A stretch of DNA of 64,000 bases, taken from assembly GCA_027924025.1 (NCBI GenBank), contig AP026971.1:62001-126000 (forward strand), given 5' to 3'. A model generated the notes under the pieces. That model searched no databases, was not told the DNA's origin, and was given only the letters and a program-made list of their open reading frames with translations. The first letter of the stretch is position 1. Each line of letters opens with the position of its first letter. This document shows positions 1-8,232 of the stretch, piece by piece. Both the position numbers and the translations under genes were made by a program. This DNA comes from Comamonadaceae bacterium OS-4. Its GTDB lineage: Bacteria > Pseudomonadota > Gammaproteobacteria > Burkholderiales > Burkholderiaceae_C.

Positions 1-2
1 GC

Positions 3-2492
3 TTGAGTGACGCCATTACGCTGCGCGATAGCCAAAAAGACAGTATTTGGCGCAATCTACTGGGGGGTAACTCTCTGGTGGGCCATTGCGTTGGTGCTGG
101 TAAAACCCTGATCGGTATCTGCACGGCCATGGAGGCCAAACGCTTGGGTATTCGTAAGTGCACGTTGCTCACAACGCCTGGCAGTGTTCTCGGCCAGTTC
201 GCACGCGAATTTATCTGGGCTTACCCTTGCGCCAATTTGCTGGTGATCGATGCGTCGGACAAAAAGGAGCGTGAGCGCTTGTTGGCACGTGTGGCCACGG
301 GTGATTACGATGCCGTCATCATGTCCCATGACACCTTTGGATCCTTCGGGGTCTCTGAGGAACAGCTGTTGAAAGTCGTGCAACCGATGTACAAGGCGAT
401 CAACCGGCAGCTAGCAGGGGCCTCCGAAAGGGTCTTGATTAAAGAGCTGGAACGTCGTAAGCTGGCGTTGGATGAGATGGTTGAGAAGACGCTGGACGAC
501 GCAAAGAAGTCCGGAATAACGTTTGATCAGCTAGGTTGCGACAGCCTCATCGTCGACGAGTCCCAATGCCACAAAAATTTGTGGTACACGACATCCATGG
601 ACCCGATCCCGGGTCTACCCACAGCGTTCTCCCGTCGAGCCTTCGACATGTTCATCAAAGTGCGCGCACTTTCGGCGAACAATAAGGAACGCGGTGGAGT
701 GACTTTTATGTCGGCAACGCCAATAGCCAACACGGTCGCTGAAATGTTCCATCTGATGCGCTACATGATCATGCCCACACTCATCGAGAAGGGGCTAGAT
801 CAATTCGATGCTTGGGCCGCCAATTTCGGACGAACAGTAGTCAATGTCGAGACAACACCGGATGGTGGTGGGTTCCGGCTGCAGACGCGCTTTGCCCGTT
901 TTGAAAACGTCCCTGAGTTAATGGCTCTGTTTGCCCAATTTGCAGACATCCAAACTAAAGAAGACCTGAAGTTACCTGTTCCAAAGATTGCGGGGGGGAA
1001 ACCTACCGTGATTGCGGTGCCGCCAAGCGCAGCACTGAAGGCCTACGTCCAGTCTCTCGCCGCACGCGCCGAGAAAATCCACTCTACTGACCGAAAAGTC
1101 AGACCGCATCCTAGGGATGACAACATGCTGAAGGTTACGACCGACGGCCGGTTGGCAGCATTGGACATGCGAATGGTGGGTGGCGTGGATGAACAGGGCA
1201 GCAAGGTCAATGTTTCCGTAGACAACGTTTACAGGATCTGGGAGGAAACCAAAGCACGACGCCTGACGCAGCTTGTGTTCTGCGATATTGGCACGCCGGG
1301 TAACATTCGGTGCGATATCTACCAGGACATCAAAAGCAAGTTGCTGTTGAAAGGTGTGCCAGAAAACGAAATAGCTTTCGCTCACGATTACGACACTCCA
1401 TCGAAACGTGTGCTGCTTGATGCACGCATGAATCGTGGTGACGTTCGCATCACGCTTGCTTCCACCGAACGCATGGGCGTTGGACGGAACGTTCAGCGAC
1501 TTCTTTACGCGCTGCATGAGTTGGACTGCCCATGGCGGCCCGACCAGGTGGAGCAAAGGGGAGGCCGTATCGAGCGTCAGGGCAACTTGAATGAGGAAAT
1601 CCTGATGTTCCGCTACGTAGTAGAGCAGAGCTTCGATGCGTACAACTGGAACTTGATTGAGCAAAAACTGCGGTTCATTCTGCAGGTGATGTCCAGCAAG
1701 TGCGTGGTGCGCAGTATCGAAGACATTGAAGTTCGTGCGTTGACAGTGGCCGAGGTGAAAGCTTTGGCAACAGGCAACCCGAAGATTGTCGAGCGAGCAT
1801 TACTGCAACAACGGGAGGCCCGACTGACAGCGCTTAGCCGCACGTTCTATTCCGATCAATCGGCTGCCCGTGTGCGGGCCAGCAATGCGAAGCTCAACCT
1901 TGTACAAGTTCAGGACAACCTTGAGCAAGTTCTGGAAGACGTAGCAACAGCTGCTGCAAATCCTGAGGAAATGCAGATCCGGATTGGACGGAAGCTCTAT
2001 TCCGAGGATTCAAAGTCCGAGGTTGCGACGGCACTGCAAGTGGCCTTCGCTGATTGCGCTGCAAAGTTTGCAGTTTGGAACAGCAGCTCGGACATTAAGG
2101 TGCCAGTGTTTGAAATTGGGGCCTACAGGGGCTTCAAGCTTGGCATTGGCGCCACCTGGACACTGAACGGCCTCGTGTACGAATGGTGTCTGGAAGGGCG
2201 ACTGCGTTGGGGTACTGAGCTGGGTTCGGATTGGGAAGGAAACTTCACTCGCATCCGTAATCTGGTGAAGCGCTTACCAAACGAGGCAGACAAGCGTGCA
2301 GAACGCATCAAACAGACCGAGAAGGCGCACCTTGATACGATCGCTGCGTGCGAAGGTGTTTTCCCGCGTATAGCTGAGTTGCAGAAGGTTCGTGAAGAAC
2401 TTGCTGCGATTGAGCAGGAGCTGGGGATTGCTGAGATCGATACACAAGCAACTGAGGTTGAAGCTGCAGACACCGATGAGGTGACTGCATGA
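3..2492 (+). CDS. SNF2-like SF2 helicase, 5' end outside window
   Basis: C-terminal part of a large superfamily 2 helicase. A Walker A GAGKT lies at residues 31-35 of the visible part, motif II reads DESQ (185-188), motif III is SAT (237-239) and the motif VI region reads QRGGR (518-522). The text around motif III (MSATPIANTVAEMFHLMRYM) is typical of very large plasmid and ICE proteins in which such a helicase follows an N6-adenine methylase domain; only the helicase part is visible. The TTG at position 3 is probably not the true start, since the motor begins almost at once and the frame is open to the window edge. The C terminus is rich in Glu and Ala and probably coiled coil. A strong terminator follows. 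Helicase class is certain; role in defence, anti-restriction or transfer is inference. Confidence 0.85.
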   Translation: MSDAITLRDSQKDSIWRNLLGGNSLVGHCVGAGKTLIGICTAMEAKRLGIRKCTLLTTPGSVLGQFAREFIWAYPCANLLVIDASDKKERERLLARVATGDYDAVIMSHDTFGSFGVSEEQLLKVVQPMYKAINRQLAGASERVLIKELERRKLALDEMVEKTLDDAKKSGITFDQLGCDSLIVDESQCHKNLWYTTSMDPIPGLPTAFSRRAFDMFIKVRALSANNKERGGVTFMSATPIANTVAEMFHLMRYMIMPTLIEKGLDQFDAWAANFGRTVVNVETTPDGGGFRLQTRFARFENVPELMALFAQFADIQTKEDLKLPVPKIAGGKPTVIAVPPSAALKAYVQSLAARAEKIHSTDRKVRPHPRDDNMLKVTTDGRLAALDMRMVGGVDEQGSKVNVSVDNVYRIWEETKARRLTQLVFCDIGTPGNIRCDIYQDIKSKLLLKGVPENEIAFAHDYDTPSKRVLLDARMNRGDVRITLASTERMGVGRNVQRLLYALHELDCPWRPDQVEQRGGRIERQGNLNEEILMFRYVVEQSFDAYNWNLIEQKLRFILQVMSSKCVVRSIEDIEVRALTVAEVKALATGNPKIVERALLQQREARLTALSRTFYSDQSAARVRASNAKLNLVQVQDNLEQVLEDVATAAANPEEMQIRIGRKLYSEDSKSEVATALQVAFADCAAKFAVWNSSSDIKVPVFEIGAYRGFKLGIGATWTLNGLVYEWCLEGRLRWGTELGSDWEGNFTRIRNLVKRLPNEADKRAERIKQTEKAHLDTIAACEGVFPRIAELQKVREELAAIEQELGIAEIDTQATEVEAADTDEVTA

Positions 2493-2511
2493 TGTAAATC
2501 TGTGTAAATTT

Positions 2512-2552
2512 GGCAACACTCGAAATGATTTTTTCGGGTGTTGCCTTTTTTT
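2512..2552 (+). terminator. Intrinsic terminator after the helicase gene
   Basis: Stem 2512-2524 pairs with 2533-2545 (13 bp with one G-T pair), loop of 8, followed by seven T residues. It ends the upstream transcription unit. Confidence 0.9.
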
Positions 2553-2622
2553 GCTTAAATAGTGGGCCTATGAGCCCAACATTTGCAAAATGACTGTCAT
2601 TTCTGACATGAGCGCAGATCGA

Positions 2623-2650
2623 GTACGACTGAGAATTGTGCTAGTCGTAC
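2623..2650. promoter_or_regulatory. Inverted repeat upstream of the HTH/NusA-like operon
   Basis: GTACGACT (2623-2630) and AGTCGTAC (2643-2650) form a perfect 8-bp inverted repeat separated by 12 bp, 22 bp before the GTG of a small HTH protein gene. This layout suits an operator for that protein (autoregulation) or an RNA hairpin in the leader. A second partial dyad (TGTCA...TGACA) lies near 2595-2610. I see no convincing -35/-10 pair. Confidence 0.45.
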
Positions 2651-2672
2651 CAACTTTTTCCATCTGCCCACC

Positions 2673-2921
2673 GTGTCCGAAGCAATTAGAAGCATCAAGA
2701 ACCGCATCGAGAGCAAGAAGTACTCGCGTGCGGAGGGGCTGCGCGCCATATGTGCGCGTGCGGAGTTGTACCAAGCCGTCCATGGCGGACCGGCTATCAA
2801 GTACGAGTGGTTACGAAAAGTTGTTGATGGACGGACACCCAATCCGGGGATTGACCGTATCGAACAGCTTGGCAAAGTGTTAGACGCCCTAGATCAAGAA
2901 CAAGAGCAGGGCGCTAAATGA
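2673..2921 (+). CDS. Small HTH (Cro-like) protein
   Basis: 82 residues, GTG start at 2673. The C-terminal half has the pattern of short phage and plasmid Cro-type regulators: IKYEWLRKVVDGRTPNPG followed by a hydrophobic helix (RIEQLGKVLDAL). The first helix is rich in Lys and Arg. It is the first gene of an overlapping operon; its stop overlaps the ATG of the NusA-like gene in ATGA. It probably binds the inverted repeat just upstream and regulates the operon, but this is inference from position and fold pattern. The family is not recognised precisely. Confidence 0.6.
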   Translation: MSEAIRSIKNRIESKKYSRAEGLRAICARAELYQAVHGGPAIKYEWLRKVVDGRTPNPGIDRIEQLGKVLDALDQEQEQGAK

Positions 2922-3922
2922 TCAGTATCGGATTCAGTCTTGAGCAACTGTTGGACTCACTTTCTGAACAGCGTGGTCTGTCAAAAGAGGAGCTAGTCGT
3001 TTGTATCAAGGAGGCGATTGTTGAAAGTTTCAGATTGAGAGGACGAGTCGTGACCGTTGAAGTAGAGGACATCCACAAAGAAGCGCGTATCAGCGTCGAG
3101 GAAACCGTACTTACGGGTGGTGCGCGCCCTCACTACAGGGAAGTCAGCCTCATCCCACCGGTCGCGCCAGAACTTCTTGCAACGATCATCGAAGAGCACC
3201 AACAGCGCAAAGCGGCAAATCGCATTTGGTCCCTCGCTGAAAGTCGTGTGGTCAATGTGCAGGAAGACCATTACTTGGTCGAACTCATCAACGCAGTTGA
3301 CTGCAATGAGGCAGTTAACAAAATGGCGGTGCTGCCTCGCCGGCATTGCAACCAGGACGACCAATTCAGGACGGGTCAGAATATCTGGGTGGCGATTAAA
3401 CCGCTCGATCCGACGCCGCTTGAAGTCGGTTACTCAGAAGCTTGGCGCGACATTCAGGCTCCTTACATCGCTACCCGAGCCGAGTCTAATTTTCTGACGC
3501 TGATGGCCATTCAGATGCTGGGGGAAGCCGTTCAAGGGGTCATTCACACATCACGCGGCATCCTCATTTTCCCTGCTGGCACCGATATTCAGCCACTTCT
3601 CGCTGATGGCAGTAAGCACAAAAACATCCTGCAATCCTTGTGCGGACTCAGTCGGCTCGCCATAGCGCGACGGTCACCCCGCGAGCAAGTCGACAAAAAA
3701 CTGATCCACGCCATCAACGAAGTGGCAGGCTTGAAATACGGCGTGGATTACAAAATCGGTGCCGAAGATCCAAATCAGCTGCCACGCGTCTATGTCTCAC
3801 ACGAAAAAGCAAGCCGCTTGGTAGGCGTTGGTGGTCATAACCTGTTCTTTATCAAATGTGTCGTTCAGGTTGCGTTTGATTTGAAAATCTCCGCCCGCAT
3901 TACCCGATCTTCCTCACGATGA
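2918..3922 (+). CDS. NusA-like RNA-binding protein (divergent)
   Basis: 334 residues. The N terminus (LSEQRGLSKEELVVCIKEAI) matches the start of the RNA-polymerase-binding domain of NusA, where a VSNEKGVSKE-type motif leads an amphipathic helix. Residues about 105-165 look like an S1 barrel with an ALP-like edge, and the C terminus carries a KH signature (VGVGGHN, about 302-308) in the place of the IGRGGQN of the second KH domain of NusA. It is shorter than host NusA (about 490 residues) and lacks the C-terminal acidic repeats. If the assignment holds, it acts at the elongating RNA polymerase or on nascent RNA. It overlaps both neighbours by 4 bp (ATGA), so the three genes are translationally coupled. 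Family is inferred from motifs only; a generic KH/S1 protein is the alternative. Confidence 0.6.
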   Translation: MISIGFSLEQLLDSLSEQRGLSKEELVVCIKEAIVESFRLRGRVVTVEVEDIHKEARISVEETVLTGGARPHYREVSLIPPVAPELLATIIEEHQQRKAANRIWSLAESRVVNVQEDHYLVELINAVDCNEAVNKMAVLPRRHCNQDDQFRTGQNIWVAIKPLDPTPLEVGYSEAWRDIQAPYIATRAESNFLTLMAIQMLGEAVQGVIHTSRGILIFPAGTDIQPLLADGSKHKNILQSLCGLSRLAIARRSPREQVDKKLIHAINEVAGLKYGVDYKIGAEDPNQLPRVYVSHEKASRLVGVGGHNLFFIKCVVQVAFDLKISARITRSSSR

Positions 3923-4821
3923 TCGAATCCATTCAAGCAGCTCTGCTTGCGTTAGTGGCAGCCATCAATACAGCCAAAGTGGATATTCGTATCGAGACTC
4001 AGGCATTGAAGTCGCCTACGGTCATTACTGCGCTGGAGTCAGCCCGCAAGCGCGGGGTAGCAGTTCAGATAGTCCTTGGGGCCAAGGCAGATTTCTCCTT
4101 GGATGCACGCGGCCAGCCCACGGGTGGCAACCGGCCGTATGACACTGGTCCTCAAGGCAGTGAATTGCGTACCCTAGATGCCATGAAGGCGTCTGTATTC
4201 ATCCCACCGCAGTTCAGCGAGCTCGATCGCCCTGTATTCGAGCCTGGCGTCGAAATGAATGCTGCATTTGCTGTCATAGATTCCAAGTGGGGCTTACTTT
4301 GTACGTCGCCATTCAACACCAACACCCGATCCGATGTCTGCTGGCGATCCAGTGAACAGGCGTTTGTTACGGCCTTGGTTGACTTGCACAAGGCGGATCA
4401 GAGCATCACCAGCATAGACCCTGTAATCGCAAAAAGTCTTGCCACCAAAGACCTGGTAGTTACGCCGACCAATTCACACGACTTCAATTTCCTACTTCAT
4501 CAAAAGTGGCGTCACGTAGTCGTTTCTTACCTGTCTGACGGTGAAGGCATGCAGGCGTTGCTCGCAGCACCGCCGGCGACCCTCTGGACGTCTCCGGCAG
4601 GCGTTTACTCGCGTCTGGCACTCGTCAAATTGCAACGTGCCGGATGGACGATCAAGGAACTTCCGAATGCTTTCAGCGGCATAGCACTGATCTCCCCTCG
4701 GGCTGTATATGTGGGTTCGCAAAAGCTTGATGATTTGCACATAGGCAAGAGTAGGGCGCTTGGCGTCTTGCTCAGCGCTAAACACTCCGCTCAAGTCGAG
4801 CAATTGCTGCAGATTAAATGA
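3919..4821 (+). CDS. PLD-fold protein without HKD catalytic residues
   Basis: 300 residues. The opening (DIRIETQALKSPTVITALES, then ARKRGVAVQIVLG) is the usual first strand-helix-strand of phospholipase D-family nucleases. Where the first HxKxxxxD motif should be, the sequence reads NAAFAVID (114-121): Asp is kept but His is Asn and Lys is Ala. The second motif region (NAFSGIALIS, from 250) is also degraded. The fold thus seems kept and the catalytic centre lost in both halves. It lies at the end of the HTH/NusA-like trio with a 4-bp overlap. A structural or nucleic-acid-binding role is more likely than catalysis; an unrelated fold is possible. Confidence 0.55.
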   Translation: MIESIQAALLALVAAINTAKVDIRIETQALKSPTVITALESARKRGVAVQIVLGAKADFSLDARGQPTGGNRPYDTGPQGSELRTLDAMKASVFIPPQFSELDRPVFEPGVEMNAAFAVIDSKWGLLCTSPFNTNTRSDVCWRSSEQAFVTALVDLHKADQSITSIDPVIAKSLATKDLVVTPTNSHDFNFLLHQKWRHVVVSYLSDGEGMQALLAAPPATLWTSPAGVYSRLALVKLQRAGWTIKELPNAFSGIALISPRAVYVGSQKLDDLHIGKSRALGVLLSAKHSAQVEQLLQIK

Positions 4822-4822
4822 C

Positions 4823-4993
4823 ATGTTCGTGAAACAAGTCACCAACCCGATTCTCAATATGCGTGACGTTCTAGCCACGCATACAACTCGGCGCGCTACA
4901 GCCGACTTCAACCGCCTGTACCGATGTGCGCTCGCGCAGGCAAATTCGTCGCAGTCTACCTGCACGAGACACCCTTACAGGAATCAACCATGA
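4823..4993 (+). CDS. Possible 56-aa basic protein
   Basis: Short frame starting 1 bp after the PLD-like stop and ending in an ATGA overlap with the next gene, the arrangement used by its neighbours. The product is basic (Arg-rich) with no recognised domain. There is no clear ribosome binding site, so it may only be a coupled leader peptide, or not coding. Confidence 0.35.
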   Translation: MFVKQVTNPILNMRDVLATHTTRRATADFNRLYRCALAQANSSQSTCTRHPYRNQP

Positions 4994-5514
4994 CAACAGA
5001 AAACGTAACGACAGCAACTCCCGTGGACTCCAGAAAGGCTGGCAGAAAACCAGAGGGTGGCCAGAATCGTTCAGGGCCGCTCAGCGAGCAAGAGATTAAT
5101 GAGATCGTTAACGCAGTCAGTCGTACGCCTGGCTTGGGCCGAATCATTCTCAGTCTCGTTCGAAATCGGAATGCTCGTGTGTTGGTTCCTGAAACGGCGC
5201 TCGGCGGGGAAATGTTTACCATCGTTGCAGAGCTGGACCGTGTATCGGCCCGGGGTGAGCGGATGTTGGCTCGTTCCCTGACACTCGAAAACCTGCAAAT
5301 CAAAAATACGCTGCAGGAGCGTGCGCTGGGCCTCATTGAACCACTTGCGTCGTTGACCGCTGAAATTGGTTTGCTTTATGACAATCCAAACAACCCAATC
5401 CTGCGCCACAGCCGCACAAAGGCGTTGGCGCGGGATATGCTGGCTGCTAAGAAAGCCGCGGGCAAAAAGACTTCGGAACCATCCGACGGCTTACAAGCTG
5501 CAGCAAGCGAATAG
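4990..5514 (+). CDS. Hypothetical protein, 174 aa
   Basis: Start taken at ATG 4990 (ACAGGA 8 bp upstream) rather than an in-frame ATG at 4924. The N-terminal 35 residues are polar and probably disordered (Thr, Gly, Lys). The rest is predicted largely helical with a heptad-like stretch (residues 70-110). The C terminus is Lys/Ala-rich. No family recognised. It is the last gene of the HTH/NusA-like unit. Confidence 0.7.
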   Translation: MTTENVTTATPVDSRKAGRKPEGGQNRSGPLSEQEINEIVNAVSRTPGLGRIILSLVRNRNARVLVPETALGGEMFTIVAELDRVSARGERMLARSLTLENLQIKNTLQERALGLIEPLASLTAEIGLLYDNPNNPILRHSRTKALARDMLAAKKAAGKKTSEPSDGLQAAASE

Positions 5515-5700
5515 TTCGCACTTATCCAACGAATCAGCCCACAGCGCATTGCTTGTAGGCTGATTTCTGATTAGAATTAAAACCGTCGCAGTTACGCCAA
5601 CAGCGGCCCGGAAACTCCCGGTCAACGAGCAACTTAACCCCGAAACCAAGTTTGGTTGACGGCTACTCCCTTCCAAACGGCGTATTCGGAACCGGGTTAA
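5515..5700. other. Intergenic region with hairpin and palindrome
   Basis: AATCAGCC (5532-5539) and GGCTGATT (5558-5565) form an 8-bp stem followed by a weak T-rich stretch, a possible end of the upstream operon. A palindrome AACCAA-GT-TTGGTT (5644-5657) lies 43 bp before the next start and could be an operator. A TTGACG at 5656-5661 overlaps it, but no good -10 follows at the right distance. Confidence 0.4.
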
Positions 5701-6003
5701 GTGAAAGCTTTTGGTGAGGCCGTAGGTCTCTTTTTCGCGATCGTCGTCATTCTGTGGGCTGCGCTGATTTATTTCGCGGACCCAAACCAGAAGCCCATCA
5801 TCGCCTGCAAACCAGTCCTCCTTGCCGCCGGCGGACTGCAAACCACTGCAGCTGCTGCTAGTTCCGCAAGTGCGAATAGCCAAGCGCCAACCCAAAACCA
5901 CACAGCACGAGTCACAGATTCCGGCACAGGCCGGGTCATCCCTCTCGCCGATCGCTTTGCACTTGGCTGCTTGCGATTTACAGATCGGCTGTTCAACAAA
6001 TGA
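5701..6003 (+). CDS. Small membrane-anchored protein, 100 aa
   Basis: GTG start. One N-terminal membrane helix (about residues 8-26, GLFFAIVVILWAALIYFA), then an Ala/Ser/Gln-rich linker and a short C-terminal segment. Its end overlaps the start of the HD-domain gene by 4 bp. It probably belongs to the same membrane complex. No family recognised. Confidence 0.6.
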   Translation: MKAFGEAVGLFFAIVVILWAALIYFADPNQKPIIACKPVLLAAGGLQTTAAAASSASANSQAPTQNHTARVTDSGTGRVIPLADRFALGCLRFTDRLFNK

Positions 6004-7310
6004 TCCGCCAAGTTGCCTCGTTGTCGGCTTTGGGCGCATTGCTGCTTTGGATGACAGCGGGCGCGACTATTGATCAAAACGAAATTGCACTGCGTCTGCT
6101 CGTTGTTCATGGGCCACAAGAGGCCTTGAACATTGCCCAAATGCACAGTTCGAGCAGTGCGCTCCAGGGTCTGGTCTTTGCCCAGATAAAACATCAGTGG
6201 ATCTATCTGGCTGCAGGCCTTGGACTTGGCCTTGTTGCCCGTCTCGCCGTCGTAAGCTGGTCGAAGCAAAAAACTGTCTCGGCTGATTCGCGTGTATCCG
6301 TTACTGATGAGGCTGGTGGTCGATACACGATGTACGGACTGCCGTTTGCTCATGCTCCCCATGCACCTAAGCTCCCGGTGGCTGATGTTTCCGATATTGA
6401 ATTGACTGCTGAGGCAAGTCTTATCGAAATCGAACTCCTTGGTGCTTATCGAGCAGGCGGGCAACCTGCAGATGTTGTTGGCTACCACGGGGTTTCATTG
6501 TTCGACCATTGTTACGACGTATGGCGTCGGGCAGTTGAAAAGAATGGAGCTTGCACACTCGAAGCCATCCTTGCACTTGCCCATGACGCAGGGAAACTCA
6601 TCACTTTCGAGAAAACGAAGGATGGTGGCTGGAAGCGCTTATCGCCAAAGCATGAGTCGTACAACGCAGAGGTTATTCGGAGGCTCCCTTCGTTCAATCA
6701 CATTCCGCGTGAGGAACGTGACCTGATCCTCCTCGCGCTTGGATACATGGAGGGTGGCGTTGCCGCCAAGGATGTTCCAAACAATGTCATTGCCGCCGTA
6801 GAGCGCGTACATGTCCTTGACATCAAGACCACCTCAGACGAAGTGGGCCAACGTAGGGCGGGGGAGGTTGACACCTCCCAGCTAATTCAAGCTGTCATCG
6901 AGCTTGCTAAGGCCCCACCCGCTGATTGGAACGTTAACCGAAGCCAATCTACAAGTGCCCCCGCTGGAGCCATTCACCTCGAACAAGGTTTGCTACTAGT
7001 GGCTGGGCGGGCTCTTCGTGCCGCGATTGCCAAACGTGTGGACGCCGCGACCTCTGCGACTCTTGGCTTGCAAATGCCGTCAACAGAGTGGCACCAGTCC
7101 TATGACGAAATAGCAGCGGCTATTCAGAAGGCGGGTATTGGACAGCGCATCGTAAACAACGTGGCCAGCTCCAGCGGGTGGTTCTCGCTTCGAGTCGGAG
7201 CCGCAAAGATCCCCCATGCACTTGCGCTGAAAACCCAAGCATCCCCTGCCACGCAGGGTTTGTGGGGTGTAAATCAACTTGAAATCGTAGTTAGTGAAGC
7301 CAAAAAATGA
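6000..7310 (+). CDS. Membrane-anchored HD-domain protein (MOBH-relaxase-like motif)
   Basis: 436 residues. Two N-terminal membrane helices (about 5-22 and 66-85) precede a cytoplasmic HD domain. His163, His170 and the His195-Asp196 pair occupy the metal-ligand positions of HD hydrolases (YHGVSLFDHCYDVW, then LALAHDAGK). This spacing also matches the HD domain of TraI_2 (MOBH) relaxases, which in some ICEs sit beside PilL-V pilus genes. The length is well short of the roughly 700-1000 residues of known MOBH relaxases, and those proteins lack two leading membrane segments. It overlaps its upstream neighbour by 4 bp and pilL downstream by 4 bp. Metal-dependent phosphohydrolase is likely; relaxase is a hypothesis. 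Confidence 0.7.
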   Translation: MIRQVASLSALGALLLWMTAGATIDQNEIALRLLVVHGPQEALNIAQMHSSSSALQGLVFAQIKHQWIYLAAGLGLGLVARLAVVSWSKQKTVSADSRVSVTDEAGGRYTMYGLPFAHAPHAPKLPVADVSDIELTAEASLIEIELLGAYRAGGQPADVVGYHGVSLFDHCYDVWRRAVEKNGACTLEAILALAHDAGKLITFEKTKDGGWKRLSPKHESYNAEVIRRLPSFNHIPREERDLILLALGYMEGGVAAKDVPNNVIAAVERVHVLDIKTTSDEVGQRRAGEVDTSQLIQAVIELAKAPPADWNVNRSQSTSAPAGAIHLEQGLLLVAGRALRAAIAKRVDAATSATLGLQMPSTEWHQSYDEIAAAIQKAGIGQRIVNNVASSSGWFSLRVGAAKIPHALALKTQASPATQGLWGVNQLEIVVSEAKK

Positions 7311-8218
7311 AACAGCAATATTTGATAGCTCTTTTGTCAGCTGCTTTGTACGGGTCACCTGTCATCGCTCAAGAGACCGGTATGCCGCCTGTAAAGACTG
7401 CGGTAATCGGGACTCAGCGCGTCGGTGACATGTTGGTACAGAGCACAGTAACGCCCACTTGGTATGTGCCTAGCGGGGTCGCTGTTGCGGTACCCGGATC
7501 TGCGCCGAATTTGACGCCTCCACCATCGCGGGCCATCGCTCAACCTCAACCACAGGCGCAGACGCAGTCCCCGGCACCTTCACAGGTGGCGCAACCAGTG
7601 ACTCAGATGGCAATTCAGCCGGTGGCACGGGATGAAGCCGAAAAGCGTAAAACCAGTACCGACTGGAAGCAAAAAATCGATTCCATCGCCGGCGACCTGG
7701 AATCGAAAAAACTTGCGCTGGTTGACGCGCAAGCACAGTTGGTGGTTGCCGCTGAAGAAGAGAAGCGCCAGGCTGATGAGCAGGTTGCGGCTGCTCAACG
7801 CCGACTTGAGGCATCTCGGAAACAAGCAGAACGAGCCGCTGCTTACGCAGCAACACTGCAACCTAGCGCACAGCCCCCAGTTGCCAAGCCTACCGCTCCT
7901 GTTGTTGCACCAGTAGTGGTGCCTGTGCCTTCGCCTGTCTTCACCCTGCGCCGACAAGACAGAACCATTCCAGCAGCACTCACGCGCTGGTCAGAAGAGG
8001 CCGGCTACACATTGTTGTGGGAAACGCAGGAAGACCCCGCCTCGTTCGAAGGAACCTACAACAAATCCTTTGCTGACGCAGTGGGCGAGGTAGTGCGCGA
8101 TTTGCGCCTTGCAGGTCGCGATTTGCGGATGTGTGAATACACAAACAAGGTCGTTCGAATCATCCCGCGTTCAGCACCGTGCCAGATCAACCCATCTACC
8201 GAAAACATGCCCATTTAA
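7307..8218 (+). CDS. pilL: PilL-like pilus protein with TcpQ domain
   Basis: 303 residues with an N-terminal signal peptide ending near SPVIA-Q. A Pro/Gln-rich linker (about 55-105) is followed by a long charged coiled coil (about 115-180), a Pro/Val linker, and a C-terminal TcpQ-type domain (about 208-300) with the pattern of secretin partner domains (YTLLWETQED..FEGTYNKSF). In IncI thin pili PilL precedes the secretin PilN, as here. It probably stabilises or docks the secretin in the periplasm. It overlaps the HD gene by 4 bp. Confidence 0.75.
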   Translation: MKQQYLIALLSAALYGSPVIAQETGMPPVKTAVIGTQRVGDMLVQSTVTPTWYVPSGVAVAVPGSAPNLTPPPSRAIAQPQPQAQTQSPAPSQVAQPVTQMAIQPVARDEAEKRKTSTDWKQKIDSIAGDLESKKLALVDAQAQLVVAAEEEKRQADEQVAAAQRRLEASRKQAERAAAYAATLQPSAQPPVAKPTAPVVAPVVVPVPSPVFTLRRQDRTIPAALTRWSEEAGYTLLWETQEDPASFEGTYNKSFADAVGEVVRDLRLAGRDLRMCEYTNKVVRIIPRSAPCQINPSTENMPI

Positions 8219-8232
8219 CCCGGAGCGACAGA

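Noticed and set aside
972..1664. Minus-strand frame of 230 codons
   Set aside because: Lies wholly inside the helicase motifs and has His/Cys/Trp-rich shadow composition.
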